Origin: Sphingobacteriia bacterium
GTDB taxonomy: Bacteria; Bacteroidota; Bacteroidia; Bacteroidales; TTA-H9
Direction: 5' to 3'
Length of the DNA: 38,029 nucleotides
NCBI GenBank assembly: GCA_021286705.1
Contig: JAJTBW010000013.1
Coordinates: 1-38,029, forward strand
The position numbers and the translations under genes were made by a program. Of the stretch, positions 16,504 to 25,596 are shown piece after piece. Position 1 is the stretch's first letter. Every line of letters begins with the position of its first letter. The notes under the pieces were generated by a model that had not been told where the DNA came from, ran no database searches, and saw only the letters and a program-made list of their open reading frames with translations.

Positions 16504-16533
16504 ACGAGCCGCGTATTTGATACGACGGCTCGT
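16504..16533 (-). terminator. Terminator downstream of leuS
   Basis: Stem ACGAGCCG-CGTAT / ATACG-CGGCTCGT with one bulged A (16525) and a 3-nt loop. In the leuS direction it lies about 79 nt after the stop and is followed by TTCTATTTAAAG. Confidence 0.65.
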
Positions 16534-16611
16534 CTAATTTCTATCTAATAAAACTATCAATAATAAAACAGCTTTACCATTTATGAATCACTTGAAACCT
16601 CACAAACGGAT

Positions 16612-19392
16612 TTAAATTACAATATTGATAATTTTACCTAAAACGACAATTACTTTCTTGGGCGTTTTACCCTCAAGATACTTTGCAGATTTTTCATTTG
16701 AAAGAGCTGCTTCTTGAACCTGATCGGCAGACAAATCTAATGGTAGCGCCAACGTAAACCTCATCTTACCATTGAAGCTAACAGGATACTCGAACGTACT
16801 TTCTATAAGGTACTTCTCATCGTATTGTGGGAAGTTAGCAAAGCTGATACTACCTTTGTTGCCTAATAAAGACCACAACTCCTCAGCAATATGCGGTGCA
16901 AAGCTTGAGATAAGAATAGTTAAAGGTTCAAGTATCTCTCTTTTATTACATTTCAGTTCGGTAAGCTCATTGACACAAATCATAAAACTGGCAACACAGG
17001 TATTGAAAGAGAATCTTTCCATATCCTCCTGTACCTTTTTAATCGTTTTATGAAGGGTCTTTAACTCTTGATCAGTAGCTTTTTCATCAGAAATCACAAA
17101 CTGATTATCTCTATCATGAAACAACTTCCAGAACTTCTTCATGAAACGGAAGGTTCCTTCAATTCCTTTAGTATCCCATGGTTTTGCCTGTTCTAACGGG
17201 CCCAGAAACATTTCATAAAGCCGCAGAGTATCAGCACCATATTTATCAACCAGATCATCCGGGTTTTGAACGTTATACAAAGACTTTGACATCTTCTCAA
17301 CCTCATATCCACACAGATACTTGCCATTCTCAAGAATAAACTCGGCATCTTTTAGGTCAGGTCTCCATAACCGGAAAGCCTCGGTATCTAACACATCATT
17401 ATCAACAAGGTTGATATCAACATGAATGGGCTGGGTTTCATATTGGTCTCTCAAATTATATGAGACAAACTGGTTAGTTCCAGTAATGCGATATGCAATG
17501 CTTGATCTACCCTGAATCATTCCCTGATTTATCAATTTAGCGAATGGTTCTGGCTCAACAGCAAGATTAATGTCATATAGGAATTTATTCCAGAAGCGGG
17601 CATAAATCAAATGGCCGGTGGCATGCTCTGCTCCTCCGATATAGAGATCGACATTACCCCAGTAGTTGACAGCCTCTTTTGAAAAATATGCCTCACTATT
17701 TGAGGCATCCATATATCTAAGATAATACCCTGATGAGCCGGCAAAACCGGGCATTGTATTAGTCTCTAATGGATATCCATTATATGTCCAGTTCTTTGCT
17801 CTGGCTAAAGGAGGTTCACCTGTTTCGGTGGGCAGATAAGCATCTACTTCAGGCAGTTCAAGAGGAAGCTGATCTTCAGAGAGCATATATGGCATCCCAT
17901 CTTTATAGTAGACAGGAAAAGGTTCGCCCCAGTAACGTTGACGACTGAAAATAGCATCACGAAGACGATAGTTAATGGTGCCCTTCCCAATTCCCATCTC
18001 TTCGATCTTATGGATTGTAGTTCTAATGGCATCCTTAACCTCAAGTCCACTGATAAACCCTGATTGTATCATGACACCCTCCTTTGAATCATAAGACTCT
18101 GTCCATTCAGAAGGATCAATAGGTTCTTCTCCCTTTTTGCAGACAACCTGAATTATCGGCAAATTAAAATGTCTTGCAAAGGCAAAGTCACGGCTATCAT
18201 GACCCGGTACAGCCATAATTGCACCTGTACCATACCCCATCAGAACATAATCAGCGATATAAATGGGTATCTCATTACCATTTAAAGGATTTATAGCAAA
18301 TGAACCTGTGAACTGGCCACTAACCTTTTTAACCTCTGTCATACGCTCACGTTCCGAGCGATTCTTAGCCCATGTTACATATTCAGTAACTTCGTTTTTA
18401 TATTCCGGGGTTGTTAAAAGTTCGACATAAGGATGTTCCGGAGCAATAACCATAAAGGTCACACCGAAGATAGTATCAGCGCGGGTAGTAAAGATATCAA
18501 GACGCTCTTCATGATCTTTAATTGCGAAAGAGGCAGCACAACCTTCACTTCTACCGATCCAGTTACGCTGAATCTCTTTGATTGACTCTGACCAGTCAAT
18601 TGTTTCCAACCCATCTAATAGCCGTTGAGCATAAGAAGAAATACGCAGAGACCACTGTCTCATAAGCTTTCTCTCTACAGGATGTCCTCCCCTTACAGAT
18701 AGCCCATTACTAACCTCGTCATTCGCAAGAACAGTTCCTAATTCAGGGCACCAGTTTACCCAGGAATCACTTAGATAAGCGAGTCTATAATTCATCAATA
18801 GGGTCTGCTGGTCCTTTTCATTCATCACATTCCAATCGGAGGCGGTAAATGCGTCATGTGGGTCGCAAGATGCATTGACACCTTCATTTCCAAATGAGCT
18901 AAAATGGTCAACAAGTTGTGCTATTGGTAGAGCCTTATTGGCAGTTTTATCATAATAATGCTCGAAAAGTTGAATGAAAGTCCACTGTGTCCATTTATAG
19001 TAGCTTGGATCACATGTTCTAACTTCTCGATCCCAATCAAAAGAGAAGCCGATTTTATCCATCTGTTCTCTGTATCGGGCAATATTTTTCGATGTGGTTA
19101 TCTCGGGGTGTGTACCTGTTTGAATAGCATATTGTTCGGCGGGGAGGCCATAGGCATCATATCCCATAGGGTGCAGGACATTATGCCCCTGAAGACGTTT
19201 ATATCGAGAAATAATATCACTGGCAATATAGCCAAGCGGATGGCCTACATGTAGACCTGCTCCCGAAGGGTAAGGGAACATATCTAACACGTAATACTTA
19301 GGTTTTGACGATGTGTTATCTGCTGCAAAGGTCTTCTCCTTGCTCCATTTGGCCTGCCATTTAGGCTCAATTTCTCTGAAATTATAGTCCAT
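16612..19392 (-). CDS. leuS: Leucyl-tRNA synthetase
   Basis: 926 residues, in the usual LeuRS range. The class I HIGH signature is HVGH at residues 48-51 after [10 protein letters not shown], and KMSKS is intact at 700-704. The editing (CP1) domain lies between, with [11 protein letters not shown] and the Thr-rich TTRADTIFG segment. A Bacteroidota-like insertion precedes KMSKS (about 630-695). The C-terminal anticodon-binding domain is present. It charges tRNA-Leu with leucine in the cytoplasm. The ATG at 19392 gives the standard [13 protein letters not shown] start. It is transcribed divergently from the GT-C-like gene, with a terminator downstream; it appears monocistronic. Confidence 0.98.
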   Translation of the reverse strand: MDYNFREIEPKWQAKWSKEKTFAADNTSSKPKYYVLDMFPYPSGAGLHVGHPLGYIASDIISRYKRLQGHNVLHPMGYDAYGLPAEQYAIQTGTHPEITTSKNIARYREQMDKIGFSFDWDREVRTCDPSYYKWTQWTFIQLFEHYYDKTANKALPIAQLVDHFSSFGNEGVNASCDPHDAFTASDWNVMNEKDQQTLLMNYRLAYLSDSWVNWCPELGTVLANDEVSNGLSVRGGHPVERKLMRQWSLRISSYAQRLLDGLETIDWSESIKEIQRNWIGRSEGCAASFAIKDHEERLDIFTTRADTIFGVTFMVIAPEHPYVELLTTPEYKNEVTEYVTWAKNRSERERMTEVKKVSGQFTGSFAINPLNGNEIPIYIADYVLMGYGTGAIMAVPGHDSRDFAFARHFNLPIIQVVCKKGEEPIDPSEWTESYDSKEGVMIQSGFISGLEVKDAIRTTIHKIEEMGIGKGTINYRLRDAIFSRQRYWGEPFPVYYKDGMPYMLSEDQLPLELPEVDAYLPTETGEPPLARAKNWTYNGYPLETNTMPGFAGSSGYYLRYMDASNSEAYFSKEAVNYWGNVDLYIGGAEHATGHLIYARFWNKFLYDINLAVEPEPFAKLINQGMIQGRSSIAYRITGTNQFVSYNLRDQYETQPIHVDINLVDNDVLDTEAFRLWRPDLKDAEFILENGKYLCGYEVEKMSKSLYNVQNPDDLVDKYGADTLRLYEMFLGPLEQAKPWDTKGIEGTFRFMKKFWKLFHDRDNQFVISDEKATDQELKTLHKTIKKVQEDMERFSFNTCVASFMICVNELTELKCNKREILEPLTILISSFAPHIAEELWSLLGNKGSISFANFPQYDEKYLIESTFEYPVSFNGKMRFTLALPLDLSADQVQEAALSNEKSAKYLEGKTPKKVIVVLGKIINIVI

Positions 19393-19417
19393 TATGCCTT
19401 CTTCTGTTTATGAGGCG

Positions 19418-19425
19418 CAAAGTTA
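19418..19425 (-). promoter_or_regulatory. TAnnTTTG -7 box for leuS
   Basis: The complement reads TAACTTTG, 25 nt upstream of the leuS ATG. It sits in a 97-bp divergent intergenic region shared with the GT-C gene promoter. Confidence 0.55.
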
Positions 19426-19461
19426 CAAAATCATTTCACAGTCTTTATCCTTTGGATTTCT

Positions 19462-19469
19462 TACATTTG
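19462..19469 (+). promoter_or_regulatory. TAnnTTTG -7 box for the GT-C-like gene
   Basis: TACATTTG lies 20 nt upstream of the ATG at 19490. No clear TTG at the -33 place. It is back to back with the leuS promoter. Confidence 0.5.
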
Positions 19470-19489
19470 CTTGACTGAACCTATTTACT

Positions 19490-20845
19490 ATGGTAACCCG
19501 CAAATCGGCCATCATCTTTGCACTGATTAATCTTATAATGTTGTCTCTCTTTATTGACCGACGACCAAATCATCAAGGATTATCACGCACTTTGCCTGTG
19601 GTAACAATGATTGAAAAGCAGAGTTTATGCATTGATCGATATCAGGAGTTAACCAATGATAAGTGTTTTGTCCATAAACACTATTATTCAGATAAGGCTC
19701 CTCTTCCCACCTTTATTATTATTCCAGGGTATGCTCTACTGAATTACCTTGGACTGGTTACTGCTGATCCTAATACACATTCTCTCTATAATTCTCCTTT
19801 ACTAGAAATTACAGGAGCAATTATCATAGGCATAATTCCCTCTTTAATTTTGCTTCTTATTCTTTTATACCACTTTGCAAATACTTATAAGGTTCCTGTG
19901 GAAAAAGCTGCTGCTATTGTGATGGGACTTTTTTATGGATCATTTCTATTTCTGCAATCAGGCACCCTATTTGCCCACCTCATCGCGTCTCTATTTATTA
20001 TCTCAGCTTTAATTTTATATCAACATAATCGTTTCTTTTTCGCGGGACTACTTGCTGGACTAGCTATCTTATCAGAGTATACCATTGGATTCTTTCTACT
20101 GGTGATAGTCATGTTACATATTCAGAACAAAAAGAGATTTAATGAAATCCTATACTTAGGTTTAGGATTTCTTCCTGCATTACTCTTTCAATTATTATAT
20201 AATTATACAATTACCGGATCATTGATTGAGATGCCTTACCAAAATGTAATGGCCGATTATTCACAGATGAAGCATCACTTTGGATTCTCATGGCCAACAT
20301 GGGAGGCATTCATCGGGTTGACAGTATCTCCATACCGAGGGCTTCTATTCTATGCTCCTGCAACCATAATATTCCTTTTATTATATTTTTTTGATACTTC
20401 TAAAAACAAAATAATAGGTAGGATTTTCAACCCTTTCTTTATTATTCCAGTGCTCTATATCATCGTAATGTCAGGATATTTCTCATGGTGGGGAGGATGG
20501 TGTTATGGACCAAGACATCTCACCTCAGCTTATCTAATACTAGGCTTAGGAGCCACCCAATTCTTCAAAGATAAAAACTACCTATTACCCCTATTCAGAA
20601 TACTGTCATTAATGGGTTTAATATTAGGATTAATGGCATTGAACACCTATTGGCAAGGGCTTGCGACACACTATCCAAGTCCCTTTTCCCAAAGAATAGT
20701 CCCGGCACTGATAGCACTTGTTAAGGAGCCAATGAGTGAAATTGCAAATGAAAACATAATAAAATCTACAATAATTCTCCTTCTATTTCTTGGCACTCCC
20801 TTAATTCTAAGCAAAGTACCTAAAGCAAAAGCCGTCAAATCATAA
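19490..20845 (+). CDS. Multi-pass membrane protein, GT-C / PMT-like glycosyltransferase candidate
   Basis: 451 residues with about 10 transmembrane segments. The first periplasmic loop carries a YYSDKAPLP motif (Asp68-Lys-Ala-Pro), similar to the DKxP-type motif of protein mannosyltransferase-like GT-C enzymes, and a later loop has SWWGGWCYGPRHL (332-344), typical of bacterial membrane proteins of this group. GT-C enzymes transfer sugars from polyprenyl-phosphate donors on the outer face of the inner membrane. Single gene, divergent from leuS, ending in a convergent region with the sodium pump gene. Substrate unknown; the GT-C assignment is by topology and motif only. Confidence 0.7.
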   Translation: MVTRKSAIIFALINLIMLSLFIDRRPNHQGLSRTLPVVTMIEKQSLCIDRYQELTNDKCFVHKHYYSDKAPLPTFIIIPGYALLNYLGLVTADPNTHSLYNSPLLEITGAIIIGIIPSLILLLILLYHFANTYKVPVEKAAAIVMGLFYGSFLFLQSGTLFAHLIASLFIISALILYQHNRFFFAGLLAGLAILSEYTIGFFLLVIVMLHIQNKKRFNEILYLGLGFLPALLFQLLYNYTITGSLIEMPYQNVMADYSQMKHHFGFSWPTWEAFIGLTVSPYRGLLFYAPATIIFLLLYFFDTSKNKIIGRIFNPFFIIPVLYIIVMSGYFSWWGGWCYGPRHLTSAYLILGLGATQFFKDKNYLLPLFRILSLMGLILGLMALNTYWQGLATHYPSPFSQRIVPALIALVKEPMSEIANENIIKSTIILLLFLGTPLILSKVPKAKAVKS

Positions 20846-20919
20846 CCTCTTTTCTCTTGTACAAGTCATTAGAAGAGCATTCCAGATCAAATAAGAATTG
20901 ACTATGTAATCTATAGAAA

Positions 20920-20948
20920 GAGGCCGCCACCAGAAAGGCAGCGACCTC
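20920..20948. terminator. Terminator hairpin between convergent genes
   Basis: Stem GAGGCCGC / GCGACCTC with one mismatch, then an inner CC/GG closing an AGAAA loop. It sits between the GT-C stop (20845) and the oadB stop (20994). In the minus direction it is followed by a T-rich stretch, so it most likely ends the sodium pump operon. Confidence 0.6.
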
Positions 20949-20993
20949 ATCACACAACAAACAATAAACACGATCCAGTAGGAAGGGATCGCA

Positions 20994-22217
20994 TTATTTC
21001 AGTAATGGGATCAGCGTAACATATAATCCCGTTATAATAGCAGTGGTAATTACTCCACTAATATTTGCACCAAGGGCTTCAGGTAAGACCAGAGATGAAG
21101 GATTAACCTTAGAAACCTCCTTCTGAACAACCTTAGCTGTGGATGGAACACAACTTACACCGGCAATACCAATGGTTGGATTAAAGTTTCCTTTCTTAAT
21201 AAAGTACATTATATATCCACCCATTATTCCGCCAACTCCTGAGATAAATAGTGAGACAATTCCTAAAACAAGAAGCAGAAGAATTTTTGGATTTAAGAGC
21301 AAATGCGCTTCACACAAGATCCCAAGAAGCAGTCCGAGTAAGAATGTAGACCCATATAATAGTGGCCCTTCGATGAACTCTCTAATTTTTGTCAACCCAG
21401 ACTCACGTACAGCAATTCCAATGAATAAACTAAAAAACAATGGAGAAGCAACTGGGAATAACAGACTTAGAATAACACAAAGGATCACGGACAGCCACAA
21501 CTTTGAAAAAGCAGAATAAACTCTTGTTACTTTATTTGGGTCTGGTGTCATTTTAATACCTCTTAGCTTTGCTGGGACGAGCAGTCTTATGAGATAAGGG
21601 TATCCGCCATAGGTAAGCCCCAGATAAAGATAAGCTACTACAGTTATTGGAACAAACAGATGTTTAGCCAGTGTCAATGAGGTAAAAAGAACCATAGGGC
21701 CATCTGCACCGCCAACCATAGCAATTGAAGCTGACTCCTTAAGATCTAATCCCATAGCTAGAGCAATGGGAATAGTTAAAAAGGTGCCTAATTCAGCGCA
21801 AAATGCCAGAAAGATACTTGTCAAGGGCATCCGCATCAGATAACTTACATCCAACATAGTACCAATTCCCATAAACACAAAGCATGCAATCAAACCATTA
21901 CTAAAGGTTAAAGTGTAGATCGGTTGAAGAAAATCAATCTGCATGATATTCATCAAGCCCTCAGTATCTGATATTAAGGGATCAACAAACAGGTTTCCAT
22001 GTGAGCCATCTGGCATAAGCATTATACCCGCATTAATTGTTGACATACCTAAGCCCATTGGAATCATAAGCATTGCCTCTAAAACACCCTTCTTACCAAG
22101 ATAGATAAGAAGCATCCCCAGAACAATTAGGCCAGCTCTTGTAAAGCCAATAATTGGTTCCGATGTTGCCAGAGTATAAAAGCCCTGAAACAACTTTCCT
22201 ATTACCTCAGTTTCCAT
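20994..22217 (-). CDS. oadB: Sodium ion-translocating decarboxylase beta subunit
   Basis: 407 residues, highly hydrophobic, with about 9-11 membrane segments. It matches the OadB/MmdB/GcdB family: N-terminal AGLIVLGMLLIYLGKKGVLE, LLMPxGLG-type loop, MGIGTMLDVSYL, and the conserved AMVGGADGPMVLFTS motif, which contains the Asp used in Na+ coupling; a GVSCVPSTAKVVQ segment is also present. The subunit couples decarboxylation of carboxybiotin to Na+ export across the inner membrane. The partner alpha (carboxyltransferase) and biotin subunits are not in the window, so whether the substrate is oxaloacetate, methylmalonyl-CoA or glutaconyl-CoA cannot be decided; the symbol is used in the family sense. 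Overlaps the upstream small gene by 11 bp. Confidence 0.92.
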   Translation of the reverse strand: METEVIGKLFQGFYTLATSEPIIGFTRAGLIVLGMLLIYLGKKGVLEAMLMIPMGLGMSTINAGIMLMPDGSHGNLFVDPLISDTEGLMNIMQIDFLQPIYTLTFSNGLIACFVFMGIGTMLDVSYLMRMPLTSIFLAFCAELGTFLTIPIALAMGLDLKESASIAMVGGADGPMVLFTSLTLAKHLFVPITVVAYLYLGLTYGGYPYLIRLLVPAKLRGIKMTPDPNKVTRVYSAFSKLWLSVILCVILSLLFPVASPLFFSLFIGIAVRESGLTKIREFIEGPLLYGSTFLLGLLLGILCEAHLLLNPKILLLLVLGIVSLFISGVGGIMGGYIMYFIKKGNFNPTIGIAGVSCVPSTAKVVQKEVSKVNPSSLVLPEALGANISGVITTAIITGLYVTLIPLLK

Positions 22218-22449
22218 AATAAAAATCTATTAGCTCATTTTTAGGTACTCCGTTTTTATGCCAATACTCCTTATATCCATCCAGAAATTGCTTAAATTTC
22301 ACAAAAGGAGATTTGATTTGTTGTGATAATGATACTTGGTCTGGTGTGCTACCTGTAAAAAACCCTAAGACACTTATCATCAATCCGATTGCCATTGATA
22401 TAATAAATGTCAATAAAAAAATTAATAACAAACCGTTTACTGTAGTCAT
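22207..22449 (-). CDS. Small single-pass membrane protein coupled to oadB (gamma-like candidate)
   Basis: 80 residues: one strong N-terminal transmembrane helix (about 5-31, with a GLMISVLGFF end) and a hydrophilic C-terminal tail of about 48 residues with Lys/Phe/Tyr-rich helices. Position and topology fit an OadG-type gamma subunit or an assembly protein for the sodium pump, and it overlaps oadB. Sequence similarity to known gamma subunits is not obvious by eye. Confidence 0.7.
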   Translation of the reverse strand: MTTVNGLLLIFLLTFIISMAIGLMISVLGFFTGSTPDQVSLSQQIKSPFVKFKQFLDGYKEYWHKNGVPKNELIDFYYGN

Positions 22450-22569
22450 AAACTAAATTCGTTTGGTGATTATTTTCAATTGTCGGTCTTCAATAAAACA
22501 TTTCTCATTGCAACCAATCTTCGCCATTTAGAGGGTGATTACAATTATGGATATTTCAACTGAATCCTT

Positions 22570-22577
22570 TATATTTG
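22570..22577 (+). promoter_or_regulatory. TAnnTTTG box at the edge of a structured non-coding gap
   Basis: TATATTTG matches the -7 consensus on the plus strand and points into the hairpin region at 22578-22639, where no plus-strand gene exists. A weak TATGG lies about 19 nt upstream. Confidence 0.3.
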
Positions 22578-22639
22578 CCGGTCTGCGTCCTGTGAGGCTG
22601 ATCTAAACCCAATTATTGAACTCACAGGAACACAGCCGA
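22578..22639. other. Long imperfect hairpin, candidate structured RNA or terminator
   Basis: Positions 22578-22596 pair imperfectly with 22621-22639. The core CCTGTGAG / CTCACAGG is perfect (22589-22596 with 22621-22628) and the outer part continues with single-base bulges (CTGCGT against ACACAG). The loop is 24 nt. An alternative pairing of GGCTG (22596-22600) with CAGCC (22633-22637) is possible. It lies in the 242-bp gap between the TPR gene and the sodium pump operon. Strand and function unknown. Confidence 0.45.
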
Positions 22640-22649
22640 CAGTCAAAAG

Positions 22650-22666
22650 CGGTATGATCCTTACCG
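22650..22666 (-). terminator. Weak terminator-like hairpin after the TPR gene
   Basis: Stem CGGTA / TACCG with a 7-nt loop, 26 nt after the TPR gene stop on the minus strand, followed there by CTTTTGAC. Short stem and short T run; it could end the exbB operon, alone or together with the next hairpin. Confidence 0.4.
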
Positions 22667-22691
22667 TTAAGAGCTTCACAACATGCTCAAA

Positions 22692-24416
22692 CTATTTCAA
22701 AGCTGATATTGCTTGCTTTGCGATAGTATTTTCAGGATCAAGCGTCAGGACCTTTTGCCACCAGGCTGTTGCATCAGCCTTATAGGTTGTCATTTGGTCC
22801 TGATTTTTTTCAACTTTTGATTTATCATATAAGAGGTAGTTGAAATATCCTAAATATCTATAACCCTCTATTAAATCTTGCTTATACTTTTCAGGCTGAT
22901 TCTTTGCCTCTAGTAATGAGACTGCCTTTAAATAAGAATCTTTTGCGAGACCTTTAGTTGTCTCGGGATCTAATGCTGACAGTGCTCTTCCCTGCCATTG
23001 ATAACCTAGGTGAGAGTTTGGCGTTAAATCAATGACCTTTTGAAAAGATAATACCGCCTCCTTAAGGTATTTGCTTGTAGCAGCAGTATCAGCTTTAACA
23101 CTAGATAAATCAATAATCAGCATTAAATTGCGACCCTTTTGGAAGAATATAGAACTAGGTGTATTAGTCTTCCGTTTAATTAAACCGTTATATGCATCAA
23201 CCGCCTGGAAATAATCTTTCATCTTTTCAGCCGATTTAGCAATTTGCTCATATAAATTATATTGGGTAGAGTCTAGTGACAAAGATTTTCTATACTGTAT
23301 TATAGCTAATGAATCTTTACCAGTTGCTGCTAATAATCTGCCATAGTAATCAAAATCAGATGCAATAAGTCTCGAAGAATCTATAACAGTACGACGATTA
23401 AAGAAACTCCTCATCGCCTCTAACCCCTCGGGACCTTGTTTTGTTTCAGCGCAGGTATAAGCATAGAGCCTTAACAAAACTTCACTCTTACTTCCAAGAG
23501 TCAAGAGTTGTTTAATCAACTTATTAGCCTTAGAATATTCTTTATTAAACCAAAGAATATTGACATACTTCTCCATTTCATTCTGATCGAGATTACCCTT
23601 ATCTGCATAATAAGAATAATTCTTAGAAGCTTCGGCGTATGCCCCAGTCAAATAACATAATTCTCCCAAGAGTTTATGCCCTATTATTGATGTAGAATCA
23701 AGGGCGAAGACCTCCTGAAGTAATCTTTTGGCTTCTCCAAAGTTTCTGCCACCAGTATATGCCTTAGCAATGGCAAGTCTGGCAGGGATATTCGTTTTAT
23801 CTTTATAGATCACCTGCTCATATTTCCCACAAGCTTTACCCAATAAAGTTCCGTCTTTATACTGAACATCAAGTTCAGCATAGACATCACCGGCGTACAT
23901 AAAAATCATAGGCTGATCTGTGAGCACAGCACATGCCTGTGAAATTAATTCATCACAGCTATTCAGATCTCCAATTTTCCCAAAGGCGAGAGCTAACTGA
24001 CATTTCTCAAAGCCGTTTTTTAGATTATTGTCATAATATAACTTCTTCAATTCTAACTGGCCTTTCTTGTTGTCACCGTTTAACGATTCTAACAGGGCCA
24101 GACCTATACTTGACAGATAACCACCTTCTACTTTCAACTTTACTTCATTAAAAGCCATTCTGGCACTGTCTGCCTTACCTTGAGCTAGATAAATCTTTCC
24201 TAACCAATAAGAAAAGACTGGATTACTCTCTTGCTTTTTTGCTTCAATTCTAAGCTGATTCTTTAGAGCTCTCTCTTGCCCATTCTGCCAGTATGTATGT
24301 ATCCAACTTGGAATTTCATAAGCATTAGCAAAGAGAGTGGGCAGGAGCACCAGCATTACTAGTAGGCTTCCTCCTACTAGTGCTCTACTTCGAACGATAA
24401 AACATTTCAATATCAT
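22692..24416 (-). CDS. Periplasmic TPR-repeat protein of the ExbB-TonB operon
   Basis: 574 residues. An N-terminal hydrophobic signal (about 10-33, ending LFANA) is followed by about twelve TPR-like helix pairs. Recognisable TPR signatures include SYWLGKIYLAQGKADSARMAF, ARLAIAKAYTGGRNFGEAKRLL, LLGELCYLTGAYAEASKNY and YLGYFNYLLYDKS. TPR arrays bind partner proteins. Last gene of a seven-gene operon, 26 bp after the PstS-like gene, so it probably scaffolds something linked to the TonB energising complex. No catalytic motif. Confidence 0.87.
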   Translation of the reverse strand: MILKCFIVRSRALVGGSLLVMLVLLPTLFANAYEIPSWIHTYWQNGQERALKNQLRIEAKKQESNPVFSYWLGKIYLAQGKADSARMAFNEVKLKVEGGYLSSIGLALLESLNGDNKKGQLELKKLYYDNNLKNGFEKCQLALAFGKIGDLNSCDELISQACAVLTDQPMIFMYAGDVYAELDVQYKDGTLLGKACGKYEQVIYKDKTNIPARLAIAKAYTGGRNFGEAKRLLQEVFALDSTSIIGHKLLGELCYLTGAYAEASKNYSYYADKGNLDQNEMEKYVNILWFNKEYSKANKLIKQLLTLGSKSEVLLRLYAYTCAETKQGPEGLEAMRSFFNRRTVIDSSRLIASDFDYYGRLLAATGKDSLAIIQYRKSLSLDSTQYNLYEQIAKSAEKMKDYFQAVDAYNGLIKRKTNTPSSIFFQKGRNLMLIIDLSSVKADTAATSKYLKEAVLSFQKVIDLTPNSHLGYQWQGRALSALDPETTKGLAKDSYLKAVSLLEAKNQPEKYKQDLIEGYRYLGYFNYLLYDKSKVEKNQDQMTTYKADATAWWQKVLTLDPENTIAKQAISALK

Positions 24417-24442
24417 TTTACTGTTTGTTTGTGTGAAAAAAG

Positions 24443-25411
24443 TTAGTCATTTCTTATATTGACTAGTCTTATGGGTGCAATAGCTGGTAATAATCCAGCT
24501 TTTAAGATGATTCTTTGGCCTTTATCAGATGATACAAATGAGATAAACCCATCTGCTAATCCTAAATGAGGATCAGTAGAGATCATCCAGATATTACGAA
24601 TTAACGGGTATTGCTCAAGAGCCATATAAGCTTGAAAAGGCTTATAACTCCGGTCATTTGGATGTGGTCTAATTGCACAAACTCTTATCTGCTTTGAAAA
24701 AGAGAGTGCCGTTGAATCATCCTTATCACTTATCCAACTAACCCCTATAAGGCCAATTGCATTTTCATGTTTTGAAACATATCTAATAACTGCTGTATCA
24801 GAACGCAATGCGTGTGCATACGGGCTTAAGCTATCTGTACCTACTATACTATCTAGCATAAACCTTACTATCCCGCTCTGAGGGTGATCAAACACGATAT
24901 CAATTTTCTGATCTTTACTTCTATTAGATTGTCCTCCCCATGTGATTAATTTACCGGAAAGGATATCTTTAATCTGTTGAAGATCCAGAACTGAATCACT
25001 ATTTTTTGGGTTAATGATAAGAGCTACGGCATCTCTTCCAACCAAGACCTCTTTAGGAAAGATCTTCTTTTGCTCAAAGTACTTCTTCTCATCATAAGAT
25101 AATCTTCGGCTGGCAATAATAAGTTTTGCACTATCTGCAAAGAGTTTCTTAAAGGCATCTGATTCAGGAAGAAACTTAACGTTAATATGCGCATTTGCAT
25201 AGATAGCATGAAAAACATCTAATTCTGCCTGAATAACAGGAAGAAACGTTGCATCTGCCAAAGCATTAATACTACCAGTTGTAGGGGTATCAGTCGCCCT
25301 GTCAGGATTGGACTGACAGGACGTACTGAAACTAAACAACAGAATAAATAAAACCAGAGCATTGCTCCATTTCTTTTTTACAATTAACTCCACCTTTTTG
25401 AATACTATCAT
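24443..25411 (-). CDS. PstS-like substrate-binding lipoprotein
   Basis: 322 residues. An N-terminal signal with a lipobox ending FSTSC puts the lipidated Cys near residue 33. The body matches the PBP-like/PstS fold: an early strand and helix with ADATFLPVIQAELDVF, a FVSSDKGQRIILKAG C-terminal segment, LIIASRRLSYDEK, and GRDAVALIINPKN followed by LQQIKDILSGKLITW, a hallmark of PstS-type phosphate-binding proteins. No pstC, pstA or pstB is present. It starts in an ATGA overlap with the small membrane gene, so it is translated with the TonB operon. A sensing or ligand-presenting role is more likely than phosphate ABC transport (inference). Confidence 0.88.
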   Translation of the reverse strand: MIVFKKVELIVKKKWSNALVLFILLFSFSTSCQSNPDRATDTPTTGSINALADATFLPVIQAELDVFHAIYANAHINVKFLPESDAFKKLFADSAKLIIASRRLSYDEKKYFEQKKIFPKEVLVGRDAVALIINPKNSDSVLDLQQIKDILSGKLITWGGQSNRSKDQKIDIVFDHPQSGIVRFMLDSIVGTDSLSPYAHALRSDTAVIRYVSKHENAIGLIGVSWISDKDDSTALSFSKQIRVCAIRPHPNDRSYKPFQAYMALEQYPLIRNIWMISTDPHLGLADGFISFVSSDKGQRIILKAGLLPAIAPIRLVNIRND

Positions 25412-25590
25412 TTCCTAGATTCTTTAATTGTCCGAAATAAGCGCCAACTACCATAAAGTAAAAGCAGAGAGCCCAATCCGTAGCGTTGCCATGCTGAACT
25501 TAATTGAAATCCATAACAAAGTATCGCTAATCCTACTAAAAAGTAGAAACCAGGCATAATCCATGAGGAAATGAAATAGATATATTTCAT
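25408..25590 (-). CDS. Small two-helix membrane protein in the TonB operon
   Basis: 60 residues with two hydrophobic helices (about 3-27 and 36-50), a Trp/Arg-rich loop between them and a basic tail. It starts 6 bp after the tonB stop and its stop overlaps the next start (ATGA), which strongly supports translation. No family recognised. Confidence 0.8.
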   Translation of the reverse strand: MKYIYFISSWIMPGFYFLVGLAILCYGFQLSSAWQRYGLGSLLLLYGSWRLFRTIKESRK

Positions 25591-25596
25591 TTTAGT

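Larger units (their letters stand above)
16056..16611. other. 556-bp gap between the DUF748 gene and leuS
   Basis: Contains a promoter box for the DUF748 gene (16106-16113), a possible plus-strand reading frame without an ATG (16142-16459) and the leuS terminator (16504-16533). Nothing else recognisable. Confidence 0.6.

Noticed and set aside
22578-22690. tRNA or SRP RNA gene
   Set aside because: No T-loop GTTCRA box with a matching acceptor stem and no SRP core motif could be found on either strand.
24443-25411. Phosphate ABC transport operon
   Set aside because: Only the binding-protein-like gene is present; no permease, ATPase or PhoU, and it is coupled to TonB genes.
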